Below the pieces are notes generated by a model. That model was not told where the DNA came from. It made no database searches and worked only from the letters and a program-made list of their open reading frames with translations. From Heloderma charlesbogerti (taxonomy: Eukaryota > Chordata > Lepidosauria > Squamata > Helodermatidae), in the NCBI GenBank assembly GCA_026122225.1, contig JANEZZ010002669.1:124001-188000 (forward strand): DNA of 64,000 nt, in the 5' to 3' direction. Shown one piece after another: positions 12,091-22,656 of this stretch; positions within the stretch are counted from its first letter, which is position 1, and every line of letters begins with the position of its first letter. The position numbers and the translations under genes are program-made.

Positions 12091-12646
12091 TAGGGATGTC
12101 AGAGAATTTCGCCACAGACCCCAATGAGGCCGGATTCCAAGAATCCAGCCCCATTGGGGTCCATGGCAGAATGAAGCACTCACCTCTGTGCCCCTCTGGA
12201 ATCCGTCCCAGCCAGCTCCTCCATGTGATGATCCTGTGGAGCCGGCCGCCAGCTCCGCAGTGCTGACGATACAGCTGGCCACCATTGCCGTGCCATATTT
12301 GTGTGCTAAGTCCGGACGCAAATGGCGTCCACTGCACCATTTGCATCCCTGTTTTCACGCGATAGGCTACGCAAATTATATTTACATAGATATTTGCGTA
12401 GCCTATCGTGTGAAAAAACAGGGATGCACATGGCGTAGTGGATGCCATTTTTGTCCAGACTTAGCACAGTGATACAGCATGGCAATGGTGGCGGGCCGTA
12501 TCGCCAGTGCTGTGGAGCCGGCGGCCAGCTCCACAGGATCACCGCAGAGCAGAGCCGGCCTGGACAGATTCCGGGGGGAGGGACAGATCGCCTCCCCCCC
12601 GCGGACCCTCCCATTCAGAACGGGGTAAGTGATCCGCCCATCCCTA
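12091..12646. mobile_element. Fold-back hAT-like element, TAGGGATG...CATCCCTA
   Basis: A 556-bp non-coding element. It starts TAGGGATGTCAGAG and ends CATCCCTA. The flanking 8-mers GGCACAAG (12083-12090) and TGCAGAAG (12647-12654) match at 6 of 8. Nearly all the interior is one palindrome with arms of about 190 bp: 12193-12385 pairs with 12395-12573, centred near 12390, and the innermost part carries GATAGGCTACGCAAAT and ATTTGCGTAGCCTATC. Near the left end lies ACTCACC (a reversed splice donor) and near the right end GGGTAAGTG. It belongs to the same family as the copies at 31515 and 35340-37859. Confidence 0.75.
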
Positions 12647-12847
12647 TGCAGAAGCCAGGCCCAGATGTGAGCGGAAGGGTCGCTGAGCTGTACAGGGGCT
12701 TGCACGGCCCAGCTCACCTGGGTGAGCGGCAGCGATGATGGCTGGAGTGCCTGCCGAGTGTGGACTCAGTGGCATTCGTCCATCCCTACTCAAGATGGAT
12801 ATCTCTGCACAATACTGAGGGTGGGGCATCGGGGGTGGGGCACAACA

Positions 12848-12928
12848 TAGAATCATAGATTCATAGAACAGTAGGGTTGGAAGGGGCCTATAAGACCATC
12901 AAGTCCAACCCCCTGCTCAATGCAGGAC
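12848..12928 (-). mobile_element. CR1 LINE 3'-end fragment
   Basis: The plus strand reads ATAGAATCATAGATTCATAG, then AACAGTAGGGTTGGAAGGGG and TCCAACCCCCTGCTCAATGC: the reverse complement of a CR1 3' end with its ATTCTATGATTCTAT-type tail. GGGGTGGG runs flank both sides. Confidence 0.85.
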
Positions 12929-12929
12929 C

Positions 12930-13458
12930 TCGGGGGTGGGCCCAGCAATGTGGTCCTCTTCCCCTTCCGACATCCCCACATGTTCAATGTAGTATGGAGA
13001 AGGTCTGAAAGAGCTGGTGGTCTAGGAATGTAGCCAGGATGAGGCAATGAAGGCATCTTACGCAGACATGTCATAGATGATGTAATATATCATTACAAGC
13101 TAAATCTTTCCACAATGGAATAATTATGCTTTCAAGATGGTAGACAAAAAGCCAGAGATACTTAAGTGAACCCAGGATGCCAGACAGAGTGGCCCTGTCG
13201 CAGCTTCGGATTGGCCCTCTGATTAGCCTCACACAGGGAAGGCCATGCAGCCATTTCTGGAATACTCCTGGTGGAGAGGGAGAAAGCCAGAGTTGTGTGA
13301 CACTGGAGAGTAGCAGAAGGAGTTTGTCAGCAGCACAAGAGCTTCTAAGCAAGAGTCATCTGTCTGAGCAGCGAAGACTTGGAACTTTAGCAGCGACACC
13401 TTTAAAGATCCACAATTGACTTACCTTAGTCCAAATTCCTTGGGATGGAACACTAGAG
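12930..13458. other. No recognised feature
   Basis: Unassigned sequence, no supported coding or repeat feature. Confidence 0.35.
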
Positions 13459-13547
13459 AAGCCTTCCCCAACCATGCTGGTTGGGGTTTGCTGGGGTTGT
13501 AGTCCAACATATCTGGAGGGCGTCAGGTTGGGGAAAGCTACTCTAGG
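13459..13547. mobile_element. MITE fragment (ACAACTCCCATCAGC family)
   Basis: Contains TGTAGTCCAACATATCTGGA followed by GGGCGTCAGGTTGGGGAAAG, matching one arm of a palindromic MITE also seen at 18966-19092, 26127-26277, 27966-28058 and 41671-41765. Confidence 0.6.
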
Positions 13548-13549
13548 GC

Positions 13550-14159
13550 CTGGAAGCTGTTCCAGGCATGGAGATTCTAGTTATGGCACTGCCACGGGCC
13601 CTTCAACTCATCAGTGCTCACTAGATGAAGACTGCCATGCCCATTAAACTGTCATGATTGAAGGCACTCCCACCAAGGAAGCGTCTCCCTACGCTCTGGG
13701 AAGGGAGGCGGGTGGCAGGCAGCACAACGAACATCTCCCTCCATAGGATGCCAACTGCAAACCCCCTGAATATATCACACTTCCCTTCTGCTTCCTCTTC
13801 TGCCACTTGCTCTAATCCAGCTGGACACCTCATCTGAAATATCAGCACACAGATTAACAAGCAAACAGCAGCAGAACCCAAAACGGTTACAGAAAGGAAC
13901 ACCAATACCATCAAACCCAAAGGGAGCGCACCAACAGATGCTGATTAAGCACAATGCCAGCTCTGGTAATTAATTTCTCGAAAGGAGGAATTACCACTGT
14001 ATTTCTCCAGCTTGAAAAAATCCCCTAGCTTTGTTATCACAGCTGTCCCTCCCTGCTCCTCTCCCATCTCTATTTTCCACCATCTAATGAGCAACCTGGA
14101 TTCCTGGCCATCTTTTTGCTATTATTTAATCCATTCAGTCATTACACTTCTAATAGCCA
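13550..14159. other. No recognised feature
   Basis: Unassigned. A 99-codon minus-strand frame (13621-13920) begins with a hydrophobic run but its continuation has no domain I know, and no conserved splice context is visible. Confidence 0.3.
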
Positions 14160-14530
14160 AAGCTCTCCGGGCAGTTTACAAAGATTAAAACCCCACAAAT
14201 ACAATATAATCATATAATATAAAACCATTTACATACAGAAATATAAAACAATTTTAAACAATCAACAATAAAAATCCCAGGACCTGTTTTGTTTGTTTGT
14301 TTGTTTGTTTTATAAACCTTATCATATGCTGTCAAATGGCTGGGAATAGAGGAAAGTGTTAACCTGGCAACAAAAATAGGACAATGTTGGTGCCAGGTGG
14401 ACCTCACTAAGGAGGTTGTTCTATTATTGGGGGCCACCACCAGGAAGGCCCTCTCCCTTGTTGCCATTCTCCAAGCCTCCCTCAGAGGAAAAGGAGGGCT
14501 ATTTGTTTCTTTCAATGGGTTTGGCCCAAA
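14160..14530 (-). mobile_element. LINE-like 3' fragment, family unsure
   Basis: Starts, on the plus strand, GGGCAGTTTACAAAGATTAA with a run of AAAACAATTTTAAACAATC, then a (GTTT)6 microsatellite and a GGAAGGCCCTCTCCCTTG block. A relative lies at 41225-41600 in the same orientation, and a short piece at 52275-52370. On the minus strand the block encodes RERAFLVVAP, which resembles the L2 C-terminal RERAFSVAAP, so an L2-related 3' end is likely but not proven. Confidence 0.45.
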
Positions 14531-14540
14531 TGCCCCAGAG

Positions 14541-14697
14541 AGGGCTGTAGCTCAGTGGCAGATCACATACTTTGCATGCAGAAAGGCCCAGATTTAATCC
14601 CTGTGGAGGGGGGACCTATCTGAAACTCTGCCAGTCAGTGTCAACAATATTGGGCTAGATTGACCAATGGACTGATTTGGTATAAGGCATTTCCTAT
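14541..14697 (+). mobile_element. tRNA-derived SINE
   Basis: Head: GGGCTGTAGCTCAGTGGCAG (A box), CTTTGCATGCAGAAAGGCCC, then a decayed B box (GATTTAATCCCTG). Body: CTGCCAGTCAGTGTCAACAA, GGGCTAGATTGACCAATGGA, and the end GGTATAAGGCATTTCCTA. The order head, body, end identifies a complete or near-complete tRNA-derived SINE, the same family as at 930 and 59690. The head lacks a proper acceptor stem, so it is not a tRNA gene. Confidence 0.8.
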
Positions 14698-14719
14698 TTG
14701 CCAAGGGGATAAATTTGCT

Positions 14720-14745
14720 TGTGCTGCTGCTGCTGCTGCTGCTGC
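14720..14745 (+). repeat. CTG trinucleotide microsatellite
   Basis: About eight tandem CTG units (GCTGCTGCTGCTGCTGCTG) directly downstream of the SINE, in non-coding sequence. Confidence 0.9.
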
Positions 14746-14749
14746 CCTA

Positions 14750-15368
14750 CACAAAAGTAACTGATCCCATGCTTGTAGCCAGTAGTATAGTGGAAAATTT
14801 TGAAGTGCAGGTGCTCATCATGACAGCTCCCATAACCATGCCTCCAAGGAAAGTCCAGAAATGTAGGTAGCTGTGCTGATCTGTATCAACAACTGGTTCT
14901 AGCAGTTTTCATCTCTAGCAGGAGCAGATTTTTTTGTAAAGACAGTGGGTTTTAATTGCCCATTCAAGACCAAGCCACCCCAAAATACTTTGCGCTAAAT
15001 AGGGATAGTTCAGAACCATCTATTGTTGTTGGAAAAATCCATCCCCCCCCCTCCCAGGTACTGTGAGGATTGCAGCTAATTTCAAAGGGAAGCCTGGGGG
15101 CATGGAAGATGACATCATCACCCCTGCTAATCAAAATCTTGGTGCTTCAGCCCTGCCAGCCCTGGGTCCACTATATCTCTGCTTGTTCTAGGGTGCCCAC
15201 TCTGCCAGCTCTTTCATTCCAAGATCTCTCCACTTCCAATTCTGACCAAAAAAGGCAGCTCTTATAGGGACACTTCAGTCTGGCGACCTGCCCTTCACAA
15301 TCATCCTCTATATGGTCGCAGGGAAGTCACTGAATGCATATTTTATGCAATGTGGTCAGACTATAGAA
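14750..15368. other. No recognised feature
   Basis: Unassigned sequence apart from a C-tract near 15044-15054. Confidence 0.35.
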
Positions 15369-15465
15369 CAGGGTCTGACAACCTTTTTGGCTGTGGGCAC
15401 ATTTGAGAAACTGTCCTGGGCACCACCACAAAATGGCTGCCATGGGAGGCATGGCAAAGGACAAG
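15369..15465 (+). mobile_element. hAT-like element fragment (CAGGGTCTGACAACC)
   Basis: Starts CAGGGTCTGACAACCTTTTT GG, then a GGGCAC block and AAAATGGCTGCCATGGGAGG. The start and the AAATGGCTGCC block resemble the hAT-like copies at 43688-44285 and 62738-63142. The far end is not seen. Confidence 0.5.
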
Positions 15466-15469
15466 TAAC

Positions 15470-16996
15470 CTGCCCAAAAGACTGAGTACAAGGCAGAGGT
15501 GGGATCTGAGACCCCACACACTAATCAACTCCTTTGAACCCACAGTTTTCAGCACCGACAGAAACCTATTTCATAGTTATCCCAGCTGCCAGTCAGAAAA
15601 TGTAAAATTAATGTTTAAAGGGCACCAAGAAAGTATACCTTATGCCGCCATGCCCATCCCTTCACTTAGCTCAGCATTATAATTTTCCACCATCTCTCAT
15701 GAATGCTTCCTGGTAGCCTTTGTGCCTGATGGTGGTGGGGGAGAACATCTTTTTAAGTGGGATTCTTTGGCATTTCTCCTGTGCAAGGAGACTAATTTCA
15801 GAAGTTCTGTGAAAAAGTCTGCGCTGTGTATGAGCATGTGTATGAGCATGTGAGTAGGAGTTGATTTCCTCCAGAAGACAGTGCATAAACATATACCAGA
15901 GATATACCTCTGAACACCAGTGTACGACATGCTGGGGACAAGCAACAAAAGAAGCTGTTCCTCTCATTCGCTGCTTGTAAACTTTCCAGAGGCATATGCT
16001 GAAAATCAAGTGCTGCCTTAGAGGGATTTTAGTCCATTCTGGCAGGTTTCTTTTTTTATGTTCTTCTGTGCACTCTGCTCCCTCCCCAAGAGATCTCTGC
16101 CTGATCTGCAGATACACAGGGATGTCCACATCTAGAATTGTTTTCATCAGTGCTACATTTATTTGAATGAAGAGCTTCTTGCCCATTGGCCATCCATCTG
16201 CAAGAACTGGCTACAAGAATGGAAGGGGCTATGTGTGTGTGCATGTGACTGATTCAGATTTGCCATGTCATCTCAAGCACGGCCAAACCGCAGGGCTTTT
16301 TCTCTGGCACGACTGCACAAAGAAGCATCTATCATGTGCTATGACTCCCTTTAGGCTCTGGTAATACAAGGCAAAGCTAGTAAAAGAAAAGCCTTCCAGA
16401 CAGCCTTACTGCGCACCACCAACAATCCTTTATCCTTAATGGAAGTCATTTTTCTGTTTCATTTCCTTTCCCCTCCAGAAAATAAATGTGGCTTTCTATG
16501 CAGAATATGAAACTGCCCAGATAAATAGTCCCTGTTGCCAGTTCTTCTTCCTATTCTTCCCCCACAAGTGCAGGAAATGAACACTCCCCCTTCTTTCCTC
16601 CCTCCTCTTTCTACGCTTCTCAATATACCAGAAATAGCTTCAATCAGAACTGGCATTAAGATATGGTAGCAAGGCTAGCCATTCGCACAGGGGGTAGCTT
16701 GTCCACAAAGTGCAAAATGTACCGACTTGAAGTCCAGCAGGAGTTCTGCTGCTTGATCAACAGCAACTGCCATTTCCAGGCCTCTGTATCCCACATCTAA
16801 AAGCCATTTTTCCAGCCAAAGTTCTTCCCTGCACCCCATCCTTACAATATTTATTCAAGGTAATTTCTTCCTCGTTCCCCTCTATAAAGCATGTGTTGTG
16901 GAAACCTCAGACCTACCAAATACCTGGAGATCAAATCACTCCTATGTACAGACACACTGAAAGATGAGCAGTTAATGCAGATGTGGAAACTGCAAC
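15470..16996. other. No recognised feature
   Basis: Unassigned. A tandem pair of GTATGAGCAT occurs near 15828-15850. The 169-codon minus-strand frame at 15677-16186 overlaps three other frames and shows no domain. Confidence 0.35.
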
Positions 16997-17357
16997 TACA
17001 GATGTAAAGATTTAACAAAATCTGTTCCATCTGTGTTTTGTGGATGGTAAGGCATCTTTTGTTCCATCATCCACTCATATATGGAATCAGACTTTTCTCT
17101 AGAGATGTACGAGAATTTCATTCCACTTGTGCTAAAGTAGAAATTAGCACCAATGCACATTAGCGCAAGTACAAATTAGTGCTAATGTACGTTCGTGCAA
17201 GTGCAAATTTGCACAAATCCCCCCAGTTAAAAAACAGTCTGCAAGTCTGTGGAATCCACATGACTTGGGAAAAGCCAGTCTGCTATAAAATCCACAGGTC
17301 CAATTCATAGAAATCGAAACTCATTTGAATCCAATGCAGACTTTTCCAACATCCCTA
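16997..17357. mobile_element. TAGGGATGT-group MITE with 8-bp TSD
   Basis: Starts TACAGATGTAAAGATTTAAC and ends CCAACATCCCTA. Flanking 8-mers are ACTGCAAC (16989-16996) and TCTGCAAC (17358-17365), 7 of 8 identical. The arms match the element at 27465-27957: AAAATCTGTTC near the left end, and GGAATCCACATGACTTGGGA with CATAGAAATCGAAACTCAT near the right end. An internal TAGAGATGTACGAGAAT at 17100 looks like a second terminus inside the element. Confidence 0.7.
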
Positions 17358-17359
17358 TC

Positions 17360-18029
17360 TGCAACAGAGTATTGCAGTGTGGAGTGCTCCCTTTACAGGA
17401 TTCCAGGCACTCCCTTCCACCACACACATACCCCTCCCACCCTCCATCATCCTTTTTCCTCCTAACAATCAATCAGCATCCCATGGCCACCAAGGATGCT
17501 TAATCCTCATTGGGCTGTTGAGGGGGGGATCCCTAAACATTTGCTGTGTTCCCCTAAGCTTGCTGATACCTCCCTCTTTGTAGGGGTGGTGCTGTTTTGG
17601 CTACATAACCCTCTGAACATAGGAAATTGAGGTACTTATGACACATTGTCTGCACTGGGGTGTGCCTTTCAATGCTCACCCCCTATGCAAACTGGCCCTT
17701 TTCAGTCCTGTTTTTCATTGTCATTCACATATCCATTATGCTAGACCAATTTGAGGAAAATGTATTTGGGCTAAAGCCAATGCAAGGCAACGAAGAGGCA
17801 TAGCTTTGGAAAGACCGAGGCATACATTGGAAGAATATGGCTAATGGGATTCTTAACAGAGCATCAATGATCTGCAATGTCAGATCAGCTTTGCAATGAA
17901 AACGCAGGAGTGTACTGGTGGAAGAGTTATTACCTCTCTTTATATCTGCCAGGATCCAAAGAGCTATGCAACTGACTCTACAAAACGAGTGGAGCTCACT
18001 GAAAACAAACCACCTTCTTGACCAGGGCA
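17360..18029. other. No recognised feature
   Basis: Unassigned sequence, no supported gene or repeat. Confidence 0.35.
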
Positions 18030-18190
18030 TAGTCTAAAGGTACATGAGGCAGCCAACTTGCTGAAACTAAGCAGGCTTGGGACTGGTCAGTGCTTGGAGG
18101 ACTGACTACCTGGGGGCCACATGTAGCCACCTTGAGTTCCATGATAGAAGGAAGGTGGGATATAAATGAAATAAATAAATAAATAAATTA
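18030..18190 (+). mobile_element. 5S rRNA-derived SINE
   Basis: The segment GCTGAAACTAAGCAGGCTTG then GGACTGGTCAGTGCTTGGAG resembles the internal promoter half of vertebrate 5S rRNA (AAGCTAAGCAGGGTCGGGCC and TAGTACTTGGATGGGAGACC). It is followed by CACCTTGAGTTCCATGATAG, AAGGTGGGATATAAATGAAA and an (AATA)n tail. A 5S-like head with a LINE-like body and tail is the structure of SINE3-type elements. The GGATATAAAT end resembles the end of the L2 copy here (25998-26010), suggesting an L2-type partner. Confidence 0.7.
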
Positions 18191-18194
18191 CTTT

Positions 18195-18563
18195 TGAAAT
18201 GCAAGGAATAGTGCATTGAGCTCTACTGTTCAAAGAGATACACCTAAAGTAGATCTTTGGATCCTGGCCATCAATGTCCTATCGAAAATGGGAAAGTGTT
18301 GCCTGGTATCTAGGATCTGTGAAGCTGATTAGATCTGTCTCCCCCAGCTCTTGGGAGCTGAGGATTAACTGCCGCCTTATTGTCTTGTGCGCATATGCTC
18401 TAACTCATCAGAGCTCGTATCCATTTCCATCGATGCTCATGCTCAATCAAACTGACAAGCAAGTCTAGTAAAATGAGTACAATCTTGTCTCCAGCTGGAA
18501 ATGGAGAGTTGGGTGCTGCAGAGCAAAAACCAGGCGCCCTGGAGTCAAGCACTAGCTCTTTAC
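18195..18563. other. No recognised feature
   Basis: Unassigned sequence between a SINE and a MITE. Confidence 0.35.
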
Positions 18564-18943
18564 TAGGGACGTACAAGAAATTCATTGCAATTCACAAATC
18601 ATCAGAACCTGCCCTGTTGACAGCGCTGAATGCAAACAGGGACACATTTTTCCAAAAGAAAGCTCACATATTCCCAATCTTTCTATCATGTTCAAACAAC
18701 GCATTTTTTTAAAAAAAAATGTGCACTATAAAATGTGCATTTAAAAAAGCATTTTCAATGGGGTGAAGTGCACACTTTTAAAAAATGCTCATGGAAATGT
18801 GAACTTTTCCGACTCAAAATGTGCACTTCCCATTCAAACAAAAACCAGGTTGCAAATAAAAATGGGAGTGAGGGGAACTGAGCTTCAAAGTGGAGTTCAG
18901 AAAATCTCAGTGAACTCAAGCAGCCCTGGTTCTCCCATCCCTA
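18564..18943. mobile_element. TAGGGATGT-group MITE with 8-bp TSD
   Basis: A 380-bp element starting TAGGGACGTACAAGAAATT and ending TTCTCCCATCCCTA. Target duplication CTCTTTAC/CTCTTTAT (18556-18563 and 18944-18951), 7 of 8. The interior carries several AAATGTGCA-type motifs in both orientations. An 8-bp duplication with these ends indicates a non-autonomous hAT element. Confidence 0.75.
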
Positions 18944-18965
18944 CTCTTTATTCCCTGTGCCAGAC

Positions 18966-19092
18966 TTCTCCAACCTGATGTTCTTGAGATGTTTTAGACC
19001 ACAATTCCCAGCATTTCCATGGGCCATGTTGGCTGGGGCTGATGGGGGCTGAAGTCCAAAACATCTGGAGGGCACCACACTGGGAAAGGCTG
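18966..19092. mobile_element. Palindromic MITE (ACAACTCCCATCAGC family)
   Basis: The left arm has GATGTTTTAGACCACAATTC CC and the right arm CTGAAGTCCAAAACATCTGG, with TTGGCTGGGGCTGATGGGGG between. One of five copies in the window. Confidence 0.65.
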
Positions 19093-19157
19093 CCCTATGC
19101 CCTGGGGCTACAGGTCAGAGGAGGCAATTGCAAGTAACTTTAGCCTGGACTTGGACA

Positions 19158-19555
19158 CAGGGATGTACGCGAGTTTCATTTCAGTTTGCAAAATATCCAA
19201 ATGTGTCCTGTTTGCAAACTCAAATGAGAGCACATTTAAATTTTTAAAAAGTTGTACATTTGCAAACTTGAAATCACATTTGGAAATGCATTTTTTATAT
19301 ATAAAGGCACACTTTGTATTAAAAAAAATACATCTTCTCACACTTTAGTCAACGGGGAAAGTGCAAACTTTTGAAAAATGTGCACAATGTGTACATTGAA
19401 AAATGTACACTTTTCCCATTCAAAATGCACACTTTCCTCATTCGAACTAACCAAAAACCAGGTCACAAATGAAAATGGGAGTGAGCCGAACTGAGCTTTG
19501 ACGTGAAGTTCAGAGAATTTCTGTGAGCTCGAACATCTCTGTTCTCCCATCTCTA
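19158..19555. mobile_element. TAGGGATGT-group MITE with 8-bp TSD
   Basis: A 398-bp element starting CAGGGATGTACGCGAGTTTC and ending TCTCCCATCTCTA. Flanks CTTGGACA (19150-19157) and CTTGGAAA (19556-19563) match at 7 of 8. The interior repeats AAAATGTGCACA-like motifs in both orientations. Its right half (GTTCAGAGAATTTCTGTGAG) is closely similar to that of the copy at 18564. Confidence 0.75.
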
Positions 19556-19559
19556 CTTG

Positions 19560-20457
19560 GAAATCCTTCAGCCTCTTTATGTGATGTATTCACGATCAAT
19601 GTTTAACATGCAATATCCTTATGTTGTTCTTCTTTAATCAGTCTCTGAAAAGTGCTCACAGGTGAGGTTTAATGTTCCAGGCTGGGCAATTAAAGCAGTT
19701 ATGCTTAAAGTCTACCCCATCTTAGAATCACCGATTTTGTGTCTGTCGGAAACCAATTTACAAGGCCTCAGACATCTGCTCCCGCTCTGCATAAGGGCAA
19801 CAGTAATTAAATACAACAGGTGGGAGAAACAAATAAAGCAGAGGGGACAAAATGAGGTGTCATCAACTAAGCTTCACTTTGCACATTAAGAAATGGGTAT
19901 AAGACGCTGCTTGTCCAGCTATTACAGGCTGGTACTCTGGGGCTGTCAATTACCCCTTGCAAAATATGTTTATCCTTAAGCCTCTTCATTAAGACCCAGT
20001 CCAAAAAGATAGCCACTTACATGGTATAATCCTTTCGCATGACTGTACCACTTCAGAATGTCTATGGGGTATCACCTGTTTGAAAGCATCACACACGCAC
20101 ACGCATCTCCCCCCACATGGCAGGAACGTCTGTCAAAAAGGTCTGTAGCAAGGTGATTTTGATTTGAATCAAAATCTTTCAAACAAATGGTTCCCCACAT
20201 GCATCTGAAATGGTACGGTTATGTAAGTGATTCCTGCAGATAGGAGGTGGCTCTCAGTAGACTGTGTGGATGTTTCTTTCCTATTTTAGCCCCACATGGG
20301 TGTGGGGAGACAGGTTTTGAAAAACAAGCAGCTGGGCAGGGAAGGTCTAAACTTTCCCTACCTGTGTGCAGTACTTCTGATCCAGATTGGGACCCTGCAT
20401 GCCTACCTATGAGTTTAAAAAAAACCAAAGAGAGGCTCCGTTTCATACTATATATGG
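19560..20457. other. No recognised feature
   Basis: Unassigned sequence, apart from a short CACACGCACACGCA run near 20089. Confidence 0.35.
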
Positions 20458-20892
20458 AGGGAACAATCCTATGGCCGCTAGTCAGCGGCTAGACAGCCAT
20501 AGGATATGTGGTTTTCCAGGAACCGACCTCAGAGCCCACGCTCCGAGGTCAGTTCCCAGTGAACCAACCTTCCCCCCTTTCCGTGCTGCCTCGCAGGCAG
20601 TGTGGAACGGCCCCATGCTCCACGCTCAGGAGTGCAGAGCAGCCAAAATAGGGCATTCCAGGGCGGGGAAGGCAGAAATGCTGGTACGACACTTCCTATG
20701 TGTCGTCTGGCAGCCTCCTCCCCCACTCTGCCTTCCTGAGGCTAGACAGATGAAATCGGCTGTCTAGCCACAAATGCAGGGCAGGAAAAGCGCTGAGGGA
20801 ACAATCCCCTCTGTGCTTCTCCTGCCTGCATTGGATAGGCCATCGCCTCCAACTTTGGAGGCGGCCACCTATCCCCATAGGATTGCACCCTT
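20458..20892. mobile_element. GC-rich DNA element with GGTGCAATCCTATGG-type ends
   Basis: The left end reads AGGGAACAATCCTATGGCC and the right end, reverse-complemented, AAGGGTGCAATCCTATGGGG. Inside are smaller inverted pairs: GCTAGACAGCC with GGCTGTCTAGC, and CCTCAGAGCC.. with GCTCCGAGG. The whole looks like a fold-back MITE about 435 bp long. No open frame with known motifs. Confidence 0.5.
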
Positions 20893-20894
20893 AA

Positions 20895-21430
20895 TGTATC
20901 ATGTATGTTTTTCCCAGGAAGGAGAAACTTAGTAATCAGTAATCAGTTACCGCAAATGTTTATGTTCTTGCCTCAGTTGAAGCCTTCATAATGGCCATCA
21001 ACCAATAGGGAGTAAGCTGAGCTGAGCGACAAAAACAATCCTGATGTTTTTTTCGGGGGTAGGAAAGAGAAAGACTAGAGAAAGAAAGAGAGACAACAGT
21101 TATGGAGCTGGAAGCTGATGATTCAAGATTTGTGGTTCTTGCTTGAAGGTAGTGTGGTGAGTGAGCTGGGAGAGAGTTAATGGTGCCAGGTGATTGCAAA
21201 TGCTTCTTAACACTCAGTGGTATCTTGGGAGACAGACTGTAGTTTTGAGCGAGACACAGAGAATGATGCAGGGAGAAAGCAAGCTCAGGAAAATGCCTTT
21301 GTGCGGGGTGGGGGGACTGCCTTTCTCTGGAGATCTGAGGTGGGGCAATGAATTTGGCTGGACATTGTGCCTTGGCCCCTGCTCAACCTGTATATTTGTA
21401 AATGAACGCAAATATTGCCAATTGCCATAA
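20895..21430. other. No recognised feature
   Basis: Unassigned, purine-rich around 21060-21095 (AAAGAGAAAGACTAGAGAAA). Confidence 0.35.
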
Positions 21431-21605
21431 GTCTCCAGTGCTCTCAGTCCAAAGGAAACCAAGCCCAAGTAATTGCAACACCTCTGGAATGTGTCACTGC
21501 TCAGAGAATTGAGGTGAGCATGACGATATGGAATCACTGTTACAAAACTACCTTCCCCACCACTTGCGAGAACTTCCACGCGCTCGCGTTTTCCAGATTC
21601 GTGCA

Positions 21606-21660
21606 TCCCTAGTAAAAACACTGCTGAAAGACAGGCTTCCTCTCACATACTGGAGGTTAG
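21606..21660 (+). repeat. MITE terminus plus flank, duplicated at 22280
   Basis: GCATCCCTAGTAAAAACACT then GCTGAAAGACAGGCTT is repeated almost exactly at 22280-22314 (ACATCCCTACTAAAAACACT, then GCTGAAAGACAGGCTT). Both copies join a TAGGGATGT-group right terminus to the same flank of about 30 bp. Confidence 0.7.
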
Positions 21661-21837
21661 ATTCAATTCCCACCCCCATCGCCCAGGACAAAAGATCGCT
21701 GTGAGCATCACAGGAGATGCCACATCCAGCACCTAGGAAGAGGGTGCATGTTTTGTTTGCTCTTTCACTTCACTCATCGGGCTCAACAGGTCAGTTCAGT
21801 CATTGGCCTCCCCACCCCCATGTAAACCTATACATGT

Positions 21838-21908
21838 CTACTTAGAAATAAATCCCATTTATTTCATTGAGGCTGACTCCCAGGCAAACAGTTACAGGAC
21901 TGCAGCCT
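21838..21908. mobile_element. Short palindromic MITE (GTGCAATCCTATGC type)
   Basis: TCTACTTAGAAATAAATCCC, ATTTCATTGAGGCTGACTCC and CAGTTACAGGACTGCAGCC match the family seen at 61446 and 45606. Confidence 0.5.
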
Positions 21909-21954
21909 TCAACAACTAGTCTCTAATGCTCTTTGATGTTCCTTGCCTAATAAC

Positions 21955-22287
21955 TAGGAATGTATGAGAAATTCATTCCAGATTGTTTTTTATGAGATTT
22001 ACCGAGTTTGCACCTTCTGAACACAGACTCAGATGCAATCTGTGGCTGAAGTCTGTATGTTTCCAAGCTTGCAATATGATGCACAGATACACACCCTGCC
22101 CCGCCCCACCCCCAGAAAAGTGTTCTGCAGCATACGTACAGTTGAAAACTGTGCTTGAAAATGTGCATGGAAAAGAAGAAGAAAAAACAAAGCTCATAAT
22201 CTGATACAGACTCAAGTTGGAACAAGCTTTGAGATGGAATTCAGAGAACTCTGGCAAGCTCAAGTTTGGTTGATTCATACATCCCTA
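21955..22287. mobile_element. TAGGGATGT-group MITE with 8-bp TSD
   Basis: A 333-bp element starting TAGGAATGTATGAGAAATTC and ending TTGATTCATACATCCCTA. The flanks CTAATAAC (21947-21954) and CTAAAAAC (22288-22295) match at 7 of 8. Non-coding. Confidence 0.75.
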
Positions 22288-22656
22288 CTAAAAACACTGC
22301 TGAAAGACAGGCTTGGTCTCAGATACTGCCTCTCTGGGGTTCAGCCTCCACCTGTGGGACTTCTGCTCTGCCTCCTTGCAAACCCAGGTCCAGCCAAGTG
22401 CCACCCCACTCCCAGCTGCAACACCTGTGGGAGTTGGGGCATAAAACCCAGGCCCCGGCTGGGGGAGGGCCTCCACTGGCAGGAGTGCCACCAAAGGGGG
22501 CAGCGCCAAAGGGGGTTAACCCCTTGGGGGAGCCACTTCAGGGAAACATGAGGGCGAGGGCCTGTCCCCCTGCTTGAAAGGAGGAAGGGTGGCTGCTTGC
22601 CTCAGTATGGCCTGCAGGACTGCCTGCACTAGACATGTGTTTTAAAGAAGGGGGAG

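Noticed and set aside
13621..13920. A membrane-protein exon (hydrophobic start at 13920, minus strand)
   Set aside because: A single hydrophobic run is common by chance. No family resemblance and no conserved flanking exon was recognised.
14541..14615. A tRNA gene (A and B boxes)
   Set aside because: The B box is altered, no cloverleaf or acceptor stem can be closed, and the sequence continues into a SINE body.
18080..18130. A 5S rRNA gene
   Set aside because: Only the middle part resembles 5S, it is diverged, and it is followed by a LINE-like tail with a microsatellite.
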